From Mesodorylaimus sp. YZB2_4 (Eukaryota > Nematoda > Enoplea > Dorylaimida > Dorylaimidae), in NCBI GenBank assembly GCA_030248295.1, contig JASANH010001537.1:620001-684000 (forward strand): a stretch of DNA of 64,000 nucleotides. Reading direction: 5' to 3'. Under the pieces are notes generated by a model. It saw only the letters and a list, made by a program, of their open reading frames with translations. It searched no databases and was not told the origin of the DNA. The position numbers and the translations under genes are program-made. This document shows positions 23,336 through 35,935 of the stretch, piece after piece; positions within the stretch are counted from its first letter, which is position 1; each line of letters opens with the position of its first letter.

Positions 23336-26300
23336 CGAGGGACAATTTATCGCGGCTGCGACTGCGGCCTAAGTTGGCTTGGCGCAGTGATCGTAGAGGC
23401 AGTAGGCAGCTGTTTGGCCTTTAAACTACATAGTGTGTCAAAGGACGCTGGTCATCCCTCAAGAAGGACAAACAGTTATAAGGGGTCGTCACTACTTGTG
23501 GCACAGATTTTCTGAAGGCCCCATAAGCGTTGCATTTACAGTACACACATATTTGGAAATCACTGCAGTCGATCACAGTTCATACACAGCATGCTTACCC
23601 GTGTTCATGATAAGAGGCCTGATTATGCAAACAGAAAATCGATAGATTTTGGGGGGGGGGGGTGTTGCCTACATAATAAAAAATATTTTATTGTGAGATG
23701 GTCTCAAATCAATACGTCCCACCAACTGCCCAGGAAGCCTGGGATAGAGATTTTTTTACTCCAGAGATCACGTCATTCTTTCAACTGTTGCAGCACATGC
23801 AGATCACCCCGCAACTCAAAAGCTTCCAATAAAACTTTTGCATCGAATCTTATCAACGGGTCGATTTTCGTTTATCAGGAAAATTCTTAACTCCGAGACC
23901 TGTCAGTGGTGAGAGGTATCTCCAGATACAATCGAGAATTACTTTTTTTAATGTAGATGGCTGACAGACTTTTGGGAGCTCTTTCAGAATAAATTAGCGT
24001 CGTGCTCGTTTTCTAGTAATGTGTCGTCTGAAATGGTAGTTCTTCGCTAGATGTTCCAGTTGCAGTTAATGTGCTTCTTCTGTGGGCTAAATTTTTTCTT
24101 TATCAGCGCAAACGTCAGCAGGAAAACCCATGCTTCAATGCCTTCTTGGGTACAATCAGAAGTTACTATAATGTCGCCTTTTTTGTGTCACATAACAGTG
24201 GCAAGCAGAAGCTTTTCAAAAACCAATGGGAACCCTTCGTGAACTTTTTTATTGATAGACGAGATTAGCTTACTCTGTAGACAGTGGGCTTTTGTAATAC
24301 CTTTTCTTGACACCCACTGACGATTCATGGGACCTGCACTTGCGTGCTTGTGAAGGATCCAACATGAACCAATCTGAGCTAGCATCCCAGGTGCATGTGA
24401 TCATGGGAAGCAGTGAAGTGCACTGTCTATTGCAGTCAATGCTTCGGCTGTAACCCACGATGTATCCGCTCTATGATGATATCTGGTGTGCTCGGAGATA
24501 AGACTAGAGGCGAACCGAGTTGAGCGAGGCTCAGACCTGGTCGTATACTTTTTCTCTGCCTCCTCCTATGCTTCTTTTTTATGCTTCTCTTCTCTCGACT
24601 GAATGGGCTTTTTTTCTGAAGGCCATGCTAACACTTGCATATTTAAAAATGTCTCGATAAAAGTAAAAAGTTGAATATAAAAAAAGAAAAAGTATGCATA
24701 TACACAGTATTAATTCAGGGGCAAAATGTTGGGTGAGAAGTATTCGGATGGTGCATTCTGCGTGGAAATATACTGATTTCGTTACATCTGCCATAAACAT
24801 GGCGGTTCTGTCCAGCATCGACCCGAACACACCCAATGCATGATCCAGCTTAAGCATGCTGGTGACGGGACCTGATTGACGAGGGAAACACTTTAGGTGC
24901 CACCCACCTGGGAAACCAGACGAGTTTAGGCCTAAATGATTATCATCTCTTCTTTCGGATAATGAGCATATACACGTAGGGACATGCTTGACCACATCAC
25001 CAAACTCGATTATGCGCACTCTAGGGCGAAGGAAGACAACACAAAATGACACAGTACTATGCTCTAGATAGCGCAGCTTCCGTAAAAAGTTCTCTTACAG
25101 AGTTCCCATTCCCTCATTCAACATCCTGGAGTTATGGTGCACTTTTTCTGGCTCCTACTAAAGGTCACGCGGGTTGTTTCAGTGCCGCAGTAGCGGCTAT
25201 CTTTTGAGTTTTCAAAAGAGCGCAGCAGTGAAAATAGTTACAGCAACAGAACTTTAAACAATTTTAGTCTCAGTTACATTCTTTTAAAAATCACAGTTTT
25301 TCCTCGTTTTTTTGAAAGCTAGAATATTTTGTTCGCGCGTATCCTTGGGGTTCGAATTGAATTATACTTCCTTTGGAGTATGATTAGTGTTGTAAGGAGA
25401 ACTTGGATTTGTATACAAAGCTTGTATTCGCAGTGTTCTTGAGTATGGATCAGTGTGCTGGTGTCCAGTGTCGACAAAGACTTTGCCGAGTTATAACGTG
25501 CGCAACATTAGGCTTCATCGTATGATTTTAGCATATCTTATCAGGATGCCTATTCAGATCTGGACTGTCGTCACCGTATAACAAAAGAAGAAAGTCTTTG
25601 AAGGTGTGCCAGTTTTACAAGTTTTGTAACCCTCTGCCGTCAGGCCTTGGCGAGTGGGAGAGAGTTATCGATGCTCTGCCCTGACTGGGAGACGTCAACC
25701 TCTCGGGTTGATGTTTCTAGGGCAGGACTATACATACCTCCAGTCGGAGTTTTTGTGGTTGGCCACACTCTCTCCTACGCCTGCTGGCATGGTTGCACTT
25801 TTATCACGGTTTTCAGAATTTTACTAATGCACGTTTTAGTCACAAATATTTTTGCCGTGCTAGCGCCAGGACCTGTGAGCCGCACCATCTTGTCGGTCCC
25901 AGACTTAAGTTTTAAGCTGACAGGCGGAGCTTTATTCGGTCAGTTATTAATTTATGGAATAATATTTCTTGAGAAACTGCGTGGGCGTGAAGCGATTGCT
26001 TTTTGGGGTATGAATGCAAGTATTTTTTAAAATTGCTCTGAAAGTGTCGTGTTTCATGGACTTTGAATGAGCATCCTGCGATTGTCTACCGAATAAAAAT
26101 GCGTGAATAAATGTTTGAATTCTGACCAGGAAACCCACACCCAAGATTGTACCCCTAACAATGGGGCCTGCCTGAGAGAACATCTGCTGACGGTCAGTCG
26201 CTGTTGAAATTGCTGGAACACAAAAAATATCAATCGCCACATTATGCAAAACTGGGTAAACCATTTCATTAATCAGAGCGCAATCGCCAAAACCAGTGCA

Positions 26301-27306
26301 GCCCTGCCAGCCCATCAATAACGATACTGAATAAACTGATAGTTCCATATGCATAGAGACCACAGGCCCGCAAACTATATACTGTAAGTAAGGTGACTAT
26401 ACGTACAGTGATACATAACAGATACATACAGAGGCTGCTGTGCAGCGGAAAGGCTTTAATTGGTTTGTGATGAGCTAAACAAGTTGAAATGTGCTTCCAA
26501 CTGATAAGAAAACTGTTGATATCAAGAATATTAAGAGGGTCGTTTTTCAGTCAGTGCATTTCTGTGCTGTGGCGGAGATCTTTCTCAGTCTTTCGTGCAG
26601 TGCTAAAATTGTAAAACCTCGACGAAACTGAAAATTCAAGTTTTTAGTAGCAATAGTGATAACTTCCAAGACACCCACCATCAGCACTTGACCATACACG
26701 GTCTCACTCTTTACTCCAGCCTTCTTCTTTCTATCCAAGTTTTCATGTAGCTCGCCGTGGCCTAGCTTTTAGGCTCTGCCTCTCGCGCAAGGAAAACATG
26801 CACATGCACGTGTGCCCCATCTGCTCTGATAGCAGGGTGAAGCTGCCGAAACGTTCATCGCTAGTTCCTATGCTTTATGCACAAATGGCGACCTTTTTGC
26901 GTGTCCTTACACAGAGAATATTAATGTTTTTGTTATGTACCGTATCAGCGCCATGGGTGCCACCACTCGACGATCGCCGCTCTTTTTGGTCGTGTTTCAG
27001 GCACCTGAGCAAGTGCATCTGCTACACCATTTGTACGCGGCCCCATCTTCAAAATCCATTGTGCATGCAGCTTCAACAACTAGTTCTGCTAGACCCGGCT
27101 GCTTGCAAACAGCATTTTATGTTGTTCGTATCGGCAGCTCGAGCTAATGATCGATCATATGTGCGTTGGCACGATGTTCCAGGTTTGACAAATGTAAAAC
27201 GAAAGGTTCGCATTCACAATGGCAGTTCTTGAAGAATGGGCTTTGCTGGATGTCAGGATTCATTGAGCTTATTTTATTCCAGCCTCCGCTCTGCTTCTGT
27301 ATGCAG

Positions 27307-27680
27307 CAGCAACACAATCTGCCTCCGTATCGTTCATTCTCCCGAGAATGGACAGTGCCAACTTCAATCCATCACAGCTACACATACGTGGCTAGTGACT
27401 ACGTCGTATCCGAGCCCGGATACGGAGGCTGCTGGCTAATGGATGGACCATGTAAATCGAGATCGAACGGTAGTTACGATTCAGCCACTCGGTCTACAGT
27501 CTTCCCGGTCTCGGCTGGTACGGACAGTGCGTAAGTGGTCATGGGCGCATCACAGTTGATTCCTTGCGGCAGCGAGGTGCTAGAAGGGCAGAGCGCGAGA
27601 GGTTTCTTCCAACACGAACAAACACGCCCACTTTCCCAACGTCATTACGATCCGTATCCCCGCCGTGGCCCGGGGTCTAG
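27307..27680 (+). CDS. Possible internal exons of an unrecognised gene
   Basis: Two exons, 27307-27530 and 27573-27680, separated by a 42-base intron with donor GTAAGT and acceptor GCGGCAG; the phase is kept across it. They encode a polar, Tyr/Ser/Pro-rich sequence with two cysteines (GGCWLMDGPC) and a basic end (RHYDPYPRRG), followed by donor GTAAAT. The stretch is GC-richer than its flanks. The upstream start was not found; an ATG at about 26885 with a hydrophobic leader is a candidate but is not joined. A peptide precursor is conceivable, but no function is claimed. Confidence 0.3.
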
Positions 27681-27924
27681 GTAAATAAGTAGTAGGTAAT
27701 TGAAAAAGGTAATGAAGCCCGAGCAAGCTAGCTCGTCAGTCGATGATGGACGAGTGGGACGAGCGAATGATTACGCAATAATCTATACCCATATAAGCAC
27801 CGAGTCCTTCCACCCGCCGGCGTCATCCCGCGCCTGAGCGTGGCCGAGGTCTATTGCGAACAGTATTTATTCCAGCTCGCGGCTCGGCGCTATTGTTCTG
27901 CTGCTTCTTTTCTTAATAAGATCT

Positions 27925-27955
27925 CCTTTTTAGCTGAGTATTCTTAAGGTCTCAA
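27925..27955 (+). promoter_or_regulatory. Isolated splice acceptor and short 5' leader
   Basis: TCTCCTTTTTAG ends at 27933, followed by a 22-base leader and the ATG of the small secreted protein. I can join no upstream exon in frame, so this is a likely spliced-leader acceptor. Confidence 0.45.
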
Positions 27956-29345
27956 ATGACGAGGTGCGGACTGCTGGTGTTGGGTGTTCTCTATGTGCTC
28001 TCCACGTCGTTCATTCTTATCACTCGCGCTAATCCTTATGCTAGGATGAAAAGCGGTAAGTGTGGTCCCCTGTGTCTTACAGTATGCTGTGCGCATGACC
28101 TGACATCCAAAAAAAGAGCAGCAGTATTAAGGGGTCAATTAAATTTCACCTTGCCACTTGGCTTTGAGTTGAGTATCCAGCGAATATTCTAATACTCTGG
28201 TTTGGCTGCATGCTTTGTGTCCCCAGGCTCTGATTCCCGATCTTCTGTACTCTTCTGAATAGTGGCTAGCACTATGTAACGAGATGTCGATTCGATTCCC
28301 CCGCATGCCTTACCTTTTTTGTTTCTATCTTGATTTGAGCCTTAGCTCCTTCTAGTTATTCTGCGTTCTACTTCCTGGATTACTGACCTCCTGTACGTGC
28401 CTTACCCCGGTGATACCTGCCTCCTCTCGTATACACGTACCCCTTGTCAAATCTTCATCGTGACCCGGCCTGGCATCCACACGCTGTAATTATCGCCCCG
28501 TCAGACGCGTCAGACGTCTCCAAGCACCGTGGAATCACATGGTTATAGGGTGAGCCTAATCACACCACGTACTGTACATACACGTGCCATCTTGGCGACA
28601 ATCTGATATAATTACGTCCAGTGATTTTGACCCTTAGCTATCCATGTATATTAGGAAGACTGGGTACTATTCACTTTTATGCACGCATGCTCACTATCGA
28701 TCGAAGCGACTTGAATTCCAAAAGTGCTATTGGAGACAAACAAGAAGCGAAGTCGCCCCGCCCCCTCTTTATTTCGCCCTAGGCTGTTCTAAAAGTTGAT
28801 TATATGCTGCTCATCTCATTTGCAGGGTTGGCAGCTGACAGATGCCAAACACATTTGGATAGTTTTCGTGCTATAATGTTTTTGCCATTTTAGGAATGGC
28901 CTACAAGCAGGTTATTGTTCTTCAGCCTGTTTTCATCCCAGTTGAAGAAAGGAGGCATCCGAGTTTCAATGAAAGTAAGGCATGACAAGAGAAGCTTATA
29001 TATGAGTTCCGAGCTATCACAAAGCTGCTACTCGTACTTGCTGTTTTCAACAAAATCAAGACCATAACTTCGGAAGACGAAGGCAAAATCGGCGTAGCAG
29101 AAATATGCTAGCCCAGGCCGACCTAGGCAAATCGACAGAAAGGGTAGGGCACCAAAGGGTACAGATCGGCAAAGTGATATAGGCCTCAGGCAATGGGTTA
29201 GATCAAATAGCTAGGACGAGCACCTGTCTCGCTTTATGTGGTGCGGCCTTTAGGAAAACCTTCCCCAGCTGTTAAATCATTTGGCCTCCTTACCATTCTT
29301 GATCTTATTCTTATGGGATCCTTTGGAAGCAGAAATTTCTGGTAA
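27956..29345 (+). CDS. Small secreted protein, 90 aa, unknown
   Basis: Three exons, 27956-28055, 28894-28974 and 29254-29345, all joined in phase 1, 273 nt including TAA. The N-terminus is a clear signal peptide (LLVLGVLYVLSTSFILITRA), predicted to be cut before NPYARMKS. The mature part is short, with basic/acidic clusters (EERR, NERK) and a C-terminus ending SRNFW. It has no cysteines. The pairs of basic residues would suit a small peptide precursor, but no known neuropeptide motif is visible. A TTTTTAG acceptor at 27933, 22 bases before the ATG, fits trans-splicing. The last exon could instead continue through a donor at 29343 (GTAAAG). Confidence 0.5.
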
Positions 29346-32300
29346 AGAATTCTTCAAACTCGCGATCAGAGTCTCCTGACTCGTTCTAATTCTTACTTTT
29401 GGATACGAGGCTTCTACTGAAAACCCCTACTGCCGATATACTGACAAGATGAAGCGTCATTTTTTGCTTATACAGTACATAAGCTACCCTAGTCGCCTCA
29501 CCACCCACCTAAAAACTGACAAGCCGTTGCCAACTTGGTTAAGCCAGGGTTCAAGCGTCCCTTGCCACTCCGAGGCCATTCAACTCCTTCCCATCTTCAA
29601 ACACACCAATCGTATAAATTGCCCTTTAAACTCTCCGAGTCAACTCCCTACAGGATGGCTTTAATTATAGGATTTTAATCAAAGAGCCATCAAGAGTGCT
29701 TTGGTGACAGGCGGGTTGGGGTGTGTGTATAATTTTTTGGTAAAGGCATGTTTTTTTGCTTTAGGGTTATTCGAGTCGCCGTCAACACCATCATTGAGTA
29801 AACGAACTGAAGTTGCATGTAAGTGTAGAAATGGCGAGCAACAGAACGATGGCAATTGTGTAGGTCGGGCCAGGAAAGGGCACAAATTGAGATGTCTTCC
29901 CTCCACTGTCACAATCCATCCATTTGTGGACGTGTGAGGCAGAACAGGGTTGCAAGTGCGCGTGAGGTCGTGAGTCAATCAAGTCCATCAGAATTTGAAG
30001 GCATTCACCTTTTCTGTCACATGCATTCAATCGTATGGCCACGATGAATCAGTAGGACAGGACGTTGATGCCCTGGTTTTGAACGGGCCTCCATTTCAGA
30101 TCGTACATTGGACGAATACCAGAAGAAAGGCAGGCCCGGGCAACCGTTACGTTTCGGCAAACGTGCTCTGCCGCACTACTTACTTCGACGACCTCAAGCT
30201 CTTTACGAATATTACTATTGAACAAATGTTCTAGAAACTAGTTTTCGACCAGCCCATTCCTGTCTGCTTCATAAAAACCCTTTTTTACAACCATCAACTC
30301 CGACCGCGTTTTTGGAACATTTTATTTTAGTTTTGACAATGATGCGCATTTTGACCTTCTTGTCACTGGCTCATAGCCCAGTGCTAATAGCTCATCGCTT
30401 AGGTCGCACTGCTGAAATAAAGAATTTATGTGGTCACAGGTCGACCGACTATTAGCACAAATAGTCGCAGAATTGGGGCGCATTGTTGGCCGAGTGTGGG
30501 AGAGGGCGAGCAAATCCAGGCGCATACTGTAACGTGCAGACGGGCAGAGAGAGGCGCAATCAGACTCGCAGAGTGCCTTGCACATATGAACAGAGCAGAG
30601 CATAGTAAGTGACGAGGAGACCTCCTCGATGGGTGATGAATGGCAAGTGTCAATGGCGTCGACGCGTCCACACATAGGCCATCAATCATCGACGTAGCCA
30701 AGAACCCGCTGTGAAGAGAGCAACTCCATGACAGTAACGTAGTGTATGCAAACTGTCAACGGATAGCTCTCTTGGCAGCAAGCTAGGCATCCCGGCCACC
30801 CAGGGCGGTCATCATGCACGCCCAATCGTCACTTCTCGCCCCAGACGGGCACGTGTCATCCACGTCGCACGTCACTGCCCGAAGCAATAAATCAAAGTCA
30901 AACTCACCTCGAATCAGTGCCATGATAAGCGTGCCCACACGGGCACTCGAGTCCAACTAGTGGCCCCGATGGCTGACAGTGCTGACTAAATAGACGACCG
31001 GAGCTCCGTCTTGAACGCAGATAGTTCCGTCTTCCACCTACAACTCGACAGGGCAGCTGACTGACAATTACTCTGTTGGGCTATGTTTCGTGCAAAACGA
31101 AAATGTTCCCATTTTGACACAATTCAATGGACTGGTCCTACGAGCCCTTGTAAACACCGTGTCCCCGCGCGCATTCCATAAATGCACGCTACGTCACCTC
31201 GCTTGACGAAGACGTACAGTACATATTCGCTAGACCAGACTGGCCCCCAACAGCACTCCATTTTCGTCAAAATCCTCACCAACGCGTCAGTTCGACTACC
31301 GGTTCTGGAGCGAGCACTCAAAAGTTTTGAAGAAAAGAACGAGGCCGAAGAGCGGGCACACAATTGGAAATTGACCAATTTCTTGCCATCTTCAATTGCC
31401 CGAATGGCCAATTGCATGCCCGGCCTCGCAGTGACCGTCAACAAGCAACAGCCTTTACAAATATGTACACTCGTCTAAACGTGACCCCCCCCCCCCGCCA
31501 CACCACACTACATCAACCACTAATGCCCCAACAGATGGAGTCAATGCACTGAAACCAAAGGACTACCGCCCGTCGTAAAAACTTTATTACAACTCGTTCT
31601 TTTAGACAAGACCGACGACGCGTCTCCATAAAAATTTGTCGTTTTCAGAGAGACTCGAAATTTTTACTCTTTCATGTTTTTGATGACGCATGCACCTGCT
31701 AACAAATTCGGGAGGCGTACTCGGGCAAAATCAGGACTCGGGTTGGATCATGGAGCAGGGGTGATTGTGAGACTGACTACTCATCGTCATTGACCATCCA
31801 CAGTGCTCAAGAACTATCTTGCCTCTGACGATCAGCACCTTCTCATAGCCACTACAGATTTCTTACTAGCAGGCGGTAATGCTGGCTACTTTCCACTGCT
31901 CACAGCCCCATCATTAAGTGCTGGACGTATGCCTAGTAGGCTACCTATATCTCTGATCCCGTGGAAGGATCCAATGCCACTCACCACGACGCTGACCAAG
32001 AGTGCCCTCTCGCAGCAGAGGGCCAGAGGACCTGCAGGTCTGCCAGCCCGAGTAACAATAATCGTCAGCCTGGCCTGCGGTAAAATGGCACTGCACTCAG
32101 CCAAAGTGAACAGTCCAGCACTATTCATCACCCCACCCATGCCTCGTTACCACGGCCGTCAAAAAACCAAACCAACCTGTCAAATAGTCTAAAATTGGGC
32201 ATTCACCTGGTTCAGCTCTTTTCACAATTCGAATCTTGATTTTCACCAAAAAGTAAAAGACGTCTTTTCATTGGAAATGCATTTTAAAGAAAGCTTTCTT

Positions 32301-32654
32301 CAGCGCGTTACCAAAATGGTGCTGGCGACTAGTAGGTATGGAGTCTCAAGGGCGTCCACGCGCGACGGCGATGCGCAGATGGAGGCTGTGTCAGAACGAT
32401 TATGCACTCGCAACTGATGTACGCCTTGCTCGGCTGGACTGCCTTTTTCGTAGCATGAATGAACACGAGGCACGAGCACATGTGAATCACAGTCCTATCC
32501 GCCCGTCACTCTAGATACCTATCTCGCTGTACTTCTACACCGCGCCATCTCGTCACGTCACTCTCCGACGGCACACATCCGCCCCCCCCCCCCCCCGAGT
32601 GACAGCCCTGCGGGAAGCATAGAATGTGTTCTTGAATACGCACAAATCATGTCA
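29346..32654. other. Region without a firm gene model
   Basis: About 3.3 kb. Open frames on both strands at 31124-31478 and 31803-32192 look somewhat protein-like, but no domain or consistent splice chain was found. A possible terminal exon lies at 30322-30411 (-). Two C homopolymers occur: C12 at 31485-31496 and C15 at 32582-32596. Confidence 0.45.
30322..30411 (-). CDS. Possible terminal exon with overlapping poly(A) signal
   Basis: A strong acceptor (TTTATTTCAG) precedes a 30-codon open frame (QCDLSDELLALGYEPVTRRS...) that ends in TAA inside an AATAAA hexamer. Upstream, ATGGCACTGATTCGAG followed by GTGAGT (30909-30924) could be a first exon of the same gene, but the phases do not join directly. 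No family is recognised. Confidence 0.25.
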   Translation of the reverse strand, partial: QCDLSDELLALGYEPVTRRSKCASLSKLK

Positions 32655-33724
32655 TCACTGCAAATCACTCAAATCAGCAGGCTTATTTCCATCGCAGTCA
32701 CGTATAGAAGCATCAGCTCCAGCGTTCAATAGACTGCGGATCACGTGTTCATGACCGCACGCATAGGCGTAATGGAGGGCCGTCTGACCGCTGGCATCCT
32801 GAGCATTCACATCGACCAGACCCGACTTGACCAACCAGTCGAGCGTGTTCAAATGACCACGGTCAGCCGCCCAATGCAACGCGCTCATTCCATTCTCGTC
32901 TCGTTCTTTCGCCAAAGCTGGATTGGCTGTTATGCATGCCTGAAGTAGATGGGCACAGATGCGAGACGGATAAGACGACCCATACTACATTCCTGGCATG
33001 GCCTACTAGAGGGCGAGTTGGAGTGGACACCAATCTCACGTAGTGTAGGCGGTCGGGATATGGCCCCCATGGGCTGGGAGCTATGTAAGAGACCCTTGGT
33101 TTGACGTTTTAGCCACTGAAGACCATTGCTGCTGACGTGGTTGGCCTCCAAAGACGGTTTCGGGAGTCCTATCGGCAAAGACCCCCCCCCCATCTGACCA
33201 TGCCCCGCACCAGCCGTGTGACCCCATCTGACCTTGACCAACTCCAAATCGCCTTGCTTGACTGCATTCAGCCATTCGAGCCCTCTGTCCCCGCCGTGTC
33301 CATCCTCCTCGACCACCATGCGACTGACCCCCACTCCGAATCCGCCAGCCTTGGATTTGGCCCCGCCTTCGCCTTCTCCTTGACCACTCCTCCATTTCGG
33401 ATCCAGCTCCCTTATCTTCTCGACGTACTCTTGCATGGCCCTGGTCCTGTCCATATCCCGCAGTCCTCTCCACGCCTCCCACTTCTGCTTTCCACGGAAA
33501 TCGAACAGTGCAGGCTTGGGTGCAGTGCACTGGCCCTCGGTAGCTTGCTTGTATCGACCATACAAGTAGAGCAGTGTGCTCGAGTCGGCCACTTCGGTCA
33601 ATGTCCGCAAGTGATTCGAAGCCGCTTCGAACTCTCGACTCAACTCGTCCTTCTCTGGCTCGTCTCCAAATTCATCATCACTCGGTATCGATAAGCTCGA
33701 ACTGGGTTTCGGTGCCGTGGCCAT
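32655..33724 (-). CDS. acbd6: Acyl-CoA-binding domain protein, ACBD6-like, 258 aa
   Basis: Two exons, 33233-33724 and 32655-32939, joined in phase 0. Residues about 27-118 form an acyl-CoA-binding domain: EFEAASNHLR start, LYLYGRYKQATEG core and KWEAWRGL helix. These are the conserved Tyr/Lys/Trp positions that grip the CoA adenine and phosphate. After a Gly-rich linker, two ankyrin repeats follow (GMSALHWAADRGHLNTLDWL and GQTALHYAYACGHEHVIRSL). This arrangement is the ACBD6 architecture: acyl-CoA binding linked to an ankyrin module, tied to N-myristoylation and lipid handling. Human ACBD6 is 282 aa, so this looks full length. A splice acceptor (GAATTCAG) lies 6 bases before the ATG, suggesting trans-splicing. 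Confidence 0.92.
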
Positions 33725-33773
33725 CGTGCCCTGAATTCACACGCATCTATCATAGATTGCTAGACATAAATTT

Positions 33774-33850
33774 GAGCCCTAACCAGAGTCGAACCCGCAC
33801 TTCTGCGATTGCTAGTGGCCAAGGTGGGGTTCAAGTCCCAGTCAGGGCTC
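33774..33850. mobile_element. Back-to-back tRNA-3'-like inverted repeat
   Basis: Both ends carry GAGCCCT and face outward, and both contain a B-box-like sequence close to the end: GGTTCGACTCT on the minus strand and GGTTCAAGTCC on the plus strand. The element therefore looks like two tRNA 3' halves fused tail to tail. It lies just upstream of the ACBD6-like gene. It is not a functional tRNA because no D-arm half is present. Confidence 0.55.
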
Positions 33851-34016
33851 AAGATTTTAGTTCCAATTTGAAATTTGTCCTGAGTTTCCACTGAGGCGAC
33901 CACTGTCCATTACAGTCATCGTGACACCACCAGCCCACACACCAAGTCCCATCCAAGAAAGCAGCAACAGTTCATGGAGCTGAACTAATCACCAACCGCA
34001 CCCCCTCGCCATCAAC

Positions 34017-34022
34017 TTTATT
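34017..34022 (-). terminator. Poly(A) signal AATAAA
   Basis: AATAAA on the minus strand about 430 bases after the stop of the eIF4H-like gene and upstream of the ACBD6 start. It is the best candidate cleavage signal for eIF4H. Confidence 0.35.
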
Positions 34023-34454
34023 CACCTTATTCACGCACAAAAAGCAAAAAAACCGAAATTGCATGACGTGACACGGCTAGACATATTAGATCATCCAATT
34101 AATGCTCTTTCATTGCCTGAATGCATAAACCATGCAAACTCACAAAGACGTACTTACATATGGAAAGCTTTGACAAAAAATGAGATATCGAATGGCAACG
34201 CAAAAAAAAAGCAGCAAAAAACGGGAAAAACATCAAAAACGTTAGGCGTTTCGGGAATTACAATTACAAGAACAATTCTCACTCAAAATACATCAACCGT
34301 TTTCTCTTGCATCAAATTAGCTTTCCAAAAAAATTCTAACATACCAAGAAGAAACAATTTTTTCTTTTCTTTTTTTCCGCACTTCTTAAAAGTCAGGCAG
34401 CTAATCTCATTCTCGAGAAAAAACGAATTATGCATATTACCAAGGAAATATATT

Positions 34455-35935
34455 TCACTGCTGTCCACCTTGGCTGGTCGTCGATGAACTTTCGCTCAAT
34501 TTCCTTTCATCGCGCGGTTTAGCTTCACCAAATATTTTTGTACGTTGCATTCCTTCGGCCAATTGATTTAACGGAACATCGACCGAACGTGGTTTCAATT
34601 GCAATTTCGGGCGACGGCTAGCATCCTCTAAAACGAATGATCAGACTGAGAATATGTCTCGTTTTTTCTTCCAGCGAGGCCGCACCACACCAGTCGGCTG
34701 TGGCGCCGACTTCATTTCGGAATCGATGTTGCGACACCCACCTGGATCAGCTTCCCTCAAGTCCTCACGAGGAGGAGGTCCACTGTGATGACCAGCTGGC
34801 GGGCATGGATAAGGATATCGTGGTGGTACTGGTCCTCGACCGCCCCGCCTGAACTCGTACGATGGACCACCGCCGCGACCGTAGCCCCCGCGACCACTGT
34901 GCCCGCCTAAAGTAAAGACAGGTCCATCAGGTCAGGTCATTCGAGCCACACGAAGTACTTACCTCGATCGAAGCCCCCTCTCTGACTGTAGCCATCCTGA
35001 TAATTGGGTGGGGGCCCAAATCGATGATCAGGCCTGTGACCACCACCCCGATCATTCCTGAAGTACTCGGGACCTCCGCCTCGTCCTCCTCGACCACCTT
35101 CGAAACCGCCTCGTTGTCCCGGAGCAGCACCGCTTCGTCGCTCATCCTTCCGTCCTTCAGCAATATCGATTCTCAAAACGGAGTCACCGTATATCTATAA
35201 TGATGTCGTCAGTCAAAGCATCATTGGCACTCAAACATAACTTACAGCCCCATTACAACTGATGGCCTTGCGTAACGATTCTAAATCCTCGAATTCCACA
35301 TAACAAAAGCCTGAAATCGAAAAGTCGGTTTAGACACAGAATTTTTTTCAAAAGCCCGTCCGATTTACCTTTGAACTTATCCGTTTCTCGATCACGGACC
35401 AGTCGCACATTGCGAATCTAAAAAAGCACAAGAAAAGGTAGGAAAGCATGAAGACAGAAGGTACGATTTGAAGCTGAAATTCCATGCTATCTTAGCGCAT
35501 CAACGACTTATAAGAAATCCGTCAAAAAGTCCCTACCGCTGCAGCAGCACTGCATCGGACAGTCATCATATCCCAAACGGAAGACATTAAAAGTAGACTG
35601 ATCTCTAAAACGATAAATCTCCCACACTCTCTTAGCAGAAGCATTGAACTCCCTCAATCGTCCTTACTTTCAATCCGCGAAATATTTCATCAATATCCCC
35701 TTGAATAGTCGCCTGGGGCAAATTACCAACGAACGCCGTAAACGGAGGCTCGACAGGGAGTGGTCGTCCACTACCGGTCATGGCTCCACCGCCTCCACCC
35801 CCGCTTCCATTCATGCCACCACGCTGTCTGTTACCGACGGCCCTGAAAACCCACAAATAGTAAATCAACGCCTAAATATCCACTGCCATACCACGGGTAT
35901 GTAGGTCCCTGCTGTTTGTACCCGGCTTCGGCCAT
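34455..35935 (-). CDS. eIF4H: Translation initiation factor eIF4H-like, 300 aa
   Basis: Seven exons: 35892-35935, 35668-35842, 35369-35417, 35246-35310, 34963-35194, 34742-34906, 34455-34627; 903 nt, in phase throughout. One RRM spans about residues 43-120, with RNP2 AFVGNL and RNP1 KGFCYVEF. It is followed by an Arg/Gly-rich region (RGG, GRGGR) and a Pro-rich region. The C-terminal block RRPKLQLKPRSV...PLNQLA...KIFGEAKPRDE matches the conserved tail of eIF4H and eIF4B. eIF4H stimulates the eIF4A helicase during cap-dependent initiation; the C. elegans counterpart is DRR-2. The stop of the makorin gene lies 311 bases upstream on the same strand, close enough for an operon. Confidence 0.93.

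Larger units (their letters stand above)
21351..27306. other. Gene-poor, repeat-rich region
   Basis: About 6 kb without a gene model I can defend. Several long open frames exist (for example 21940-22506 +, 24579-25052 -, 25647-26030 +, 25947-26363 -), but none shows a known domain, good splice sites or a codon pattern like the neighbouring genes. It carries an inverted GAATGAGAACGATTCTCG-type repeat pair (22.3-23.3 kb), C/G homopolymer runs and AT-rich DNA. Confidence 0.5.

Noticed and set aside
24579-25052. 157-codon frame on the minus strand with a hydrophobic segment
   Set aside because: No family resemblance, no splice-site context, and AT-rich low-complexity C-terminus; probably chance.
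25647-26363. Overlapping hydrophobic frames on both strands, possible receptor
   Set aside because: No conserved receptor motif on either strand; mirror-image hydrophobicity is expected for complementary frames.
31124-31478. Opposed open frames of about 100 codons
   Set aside because: Either could be coding, but neither has a domain nor consistent splice chain; not annotated as a gene.
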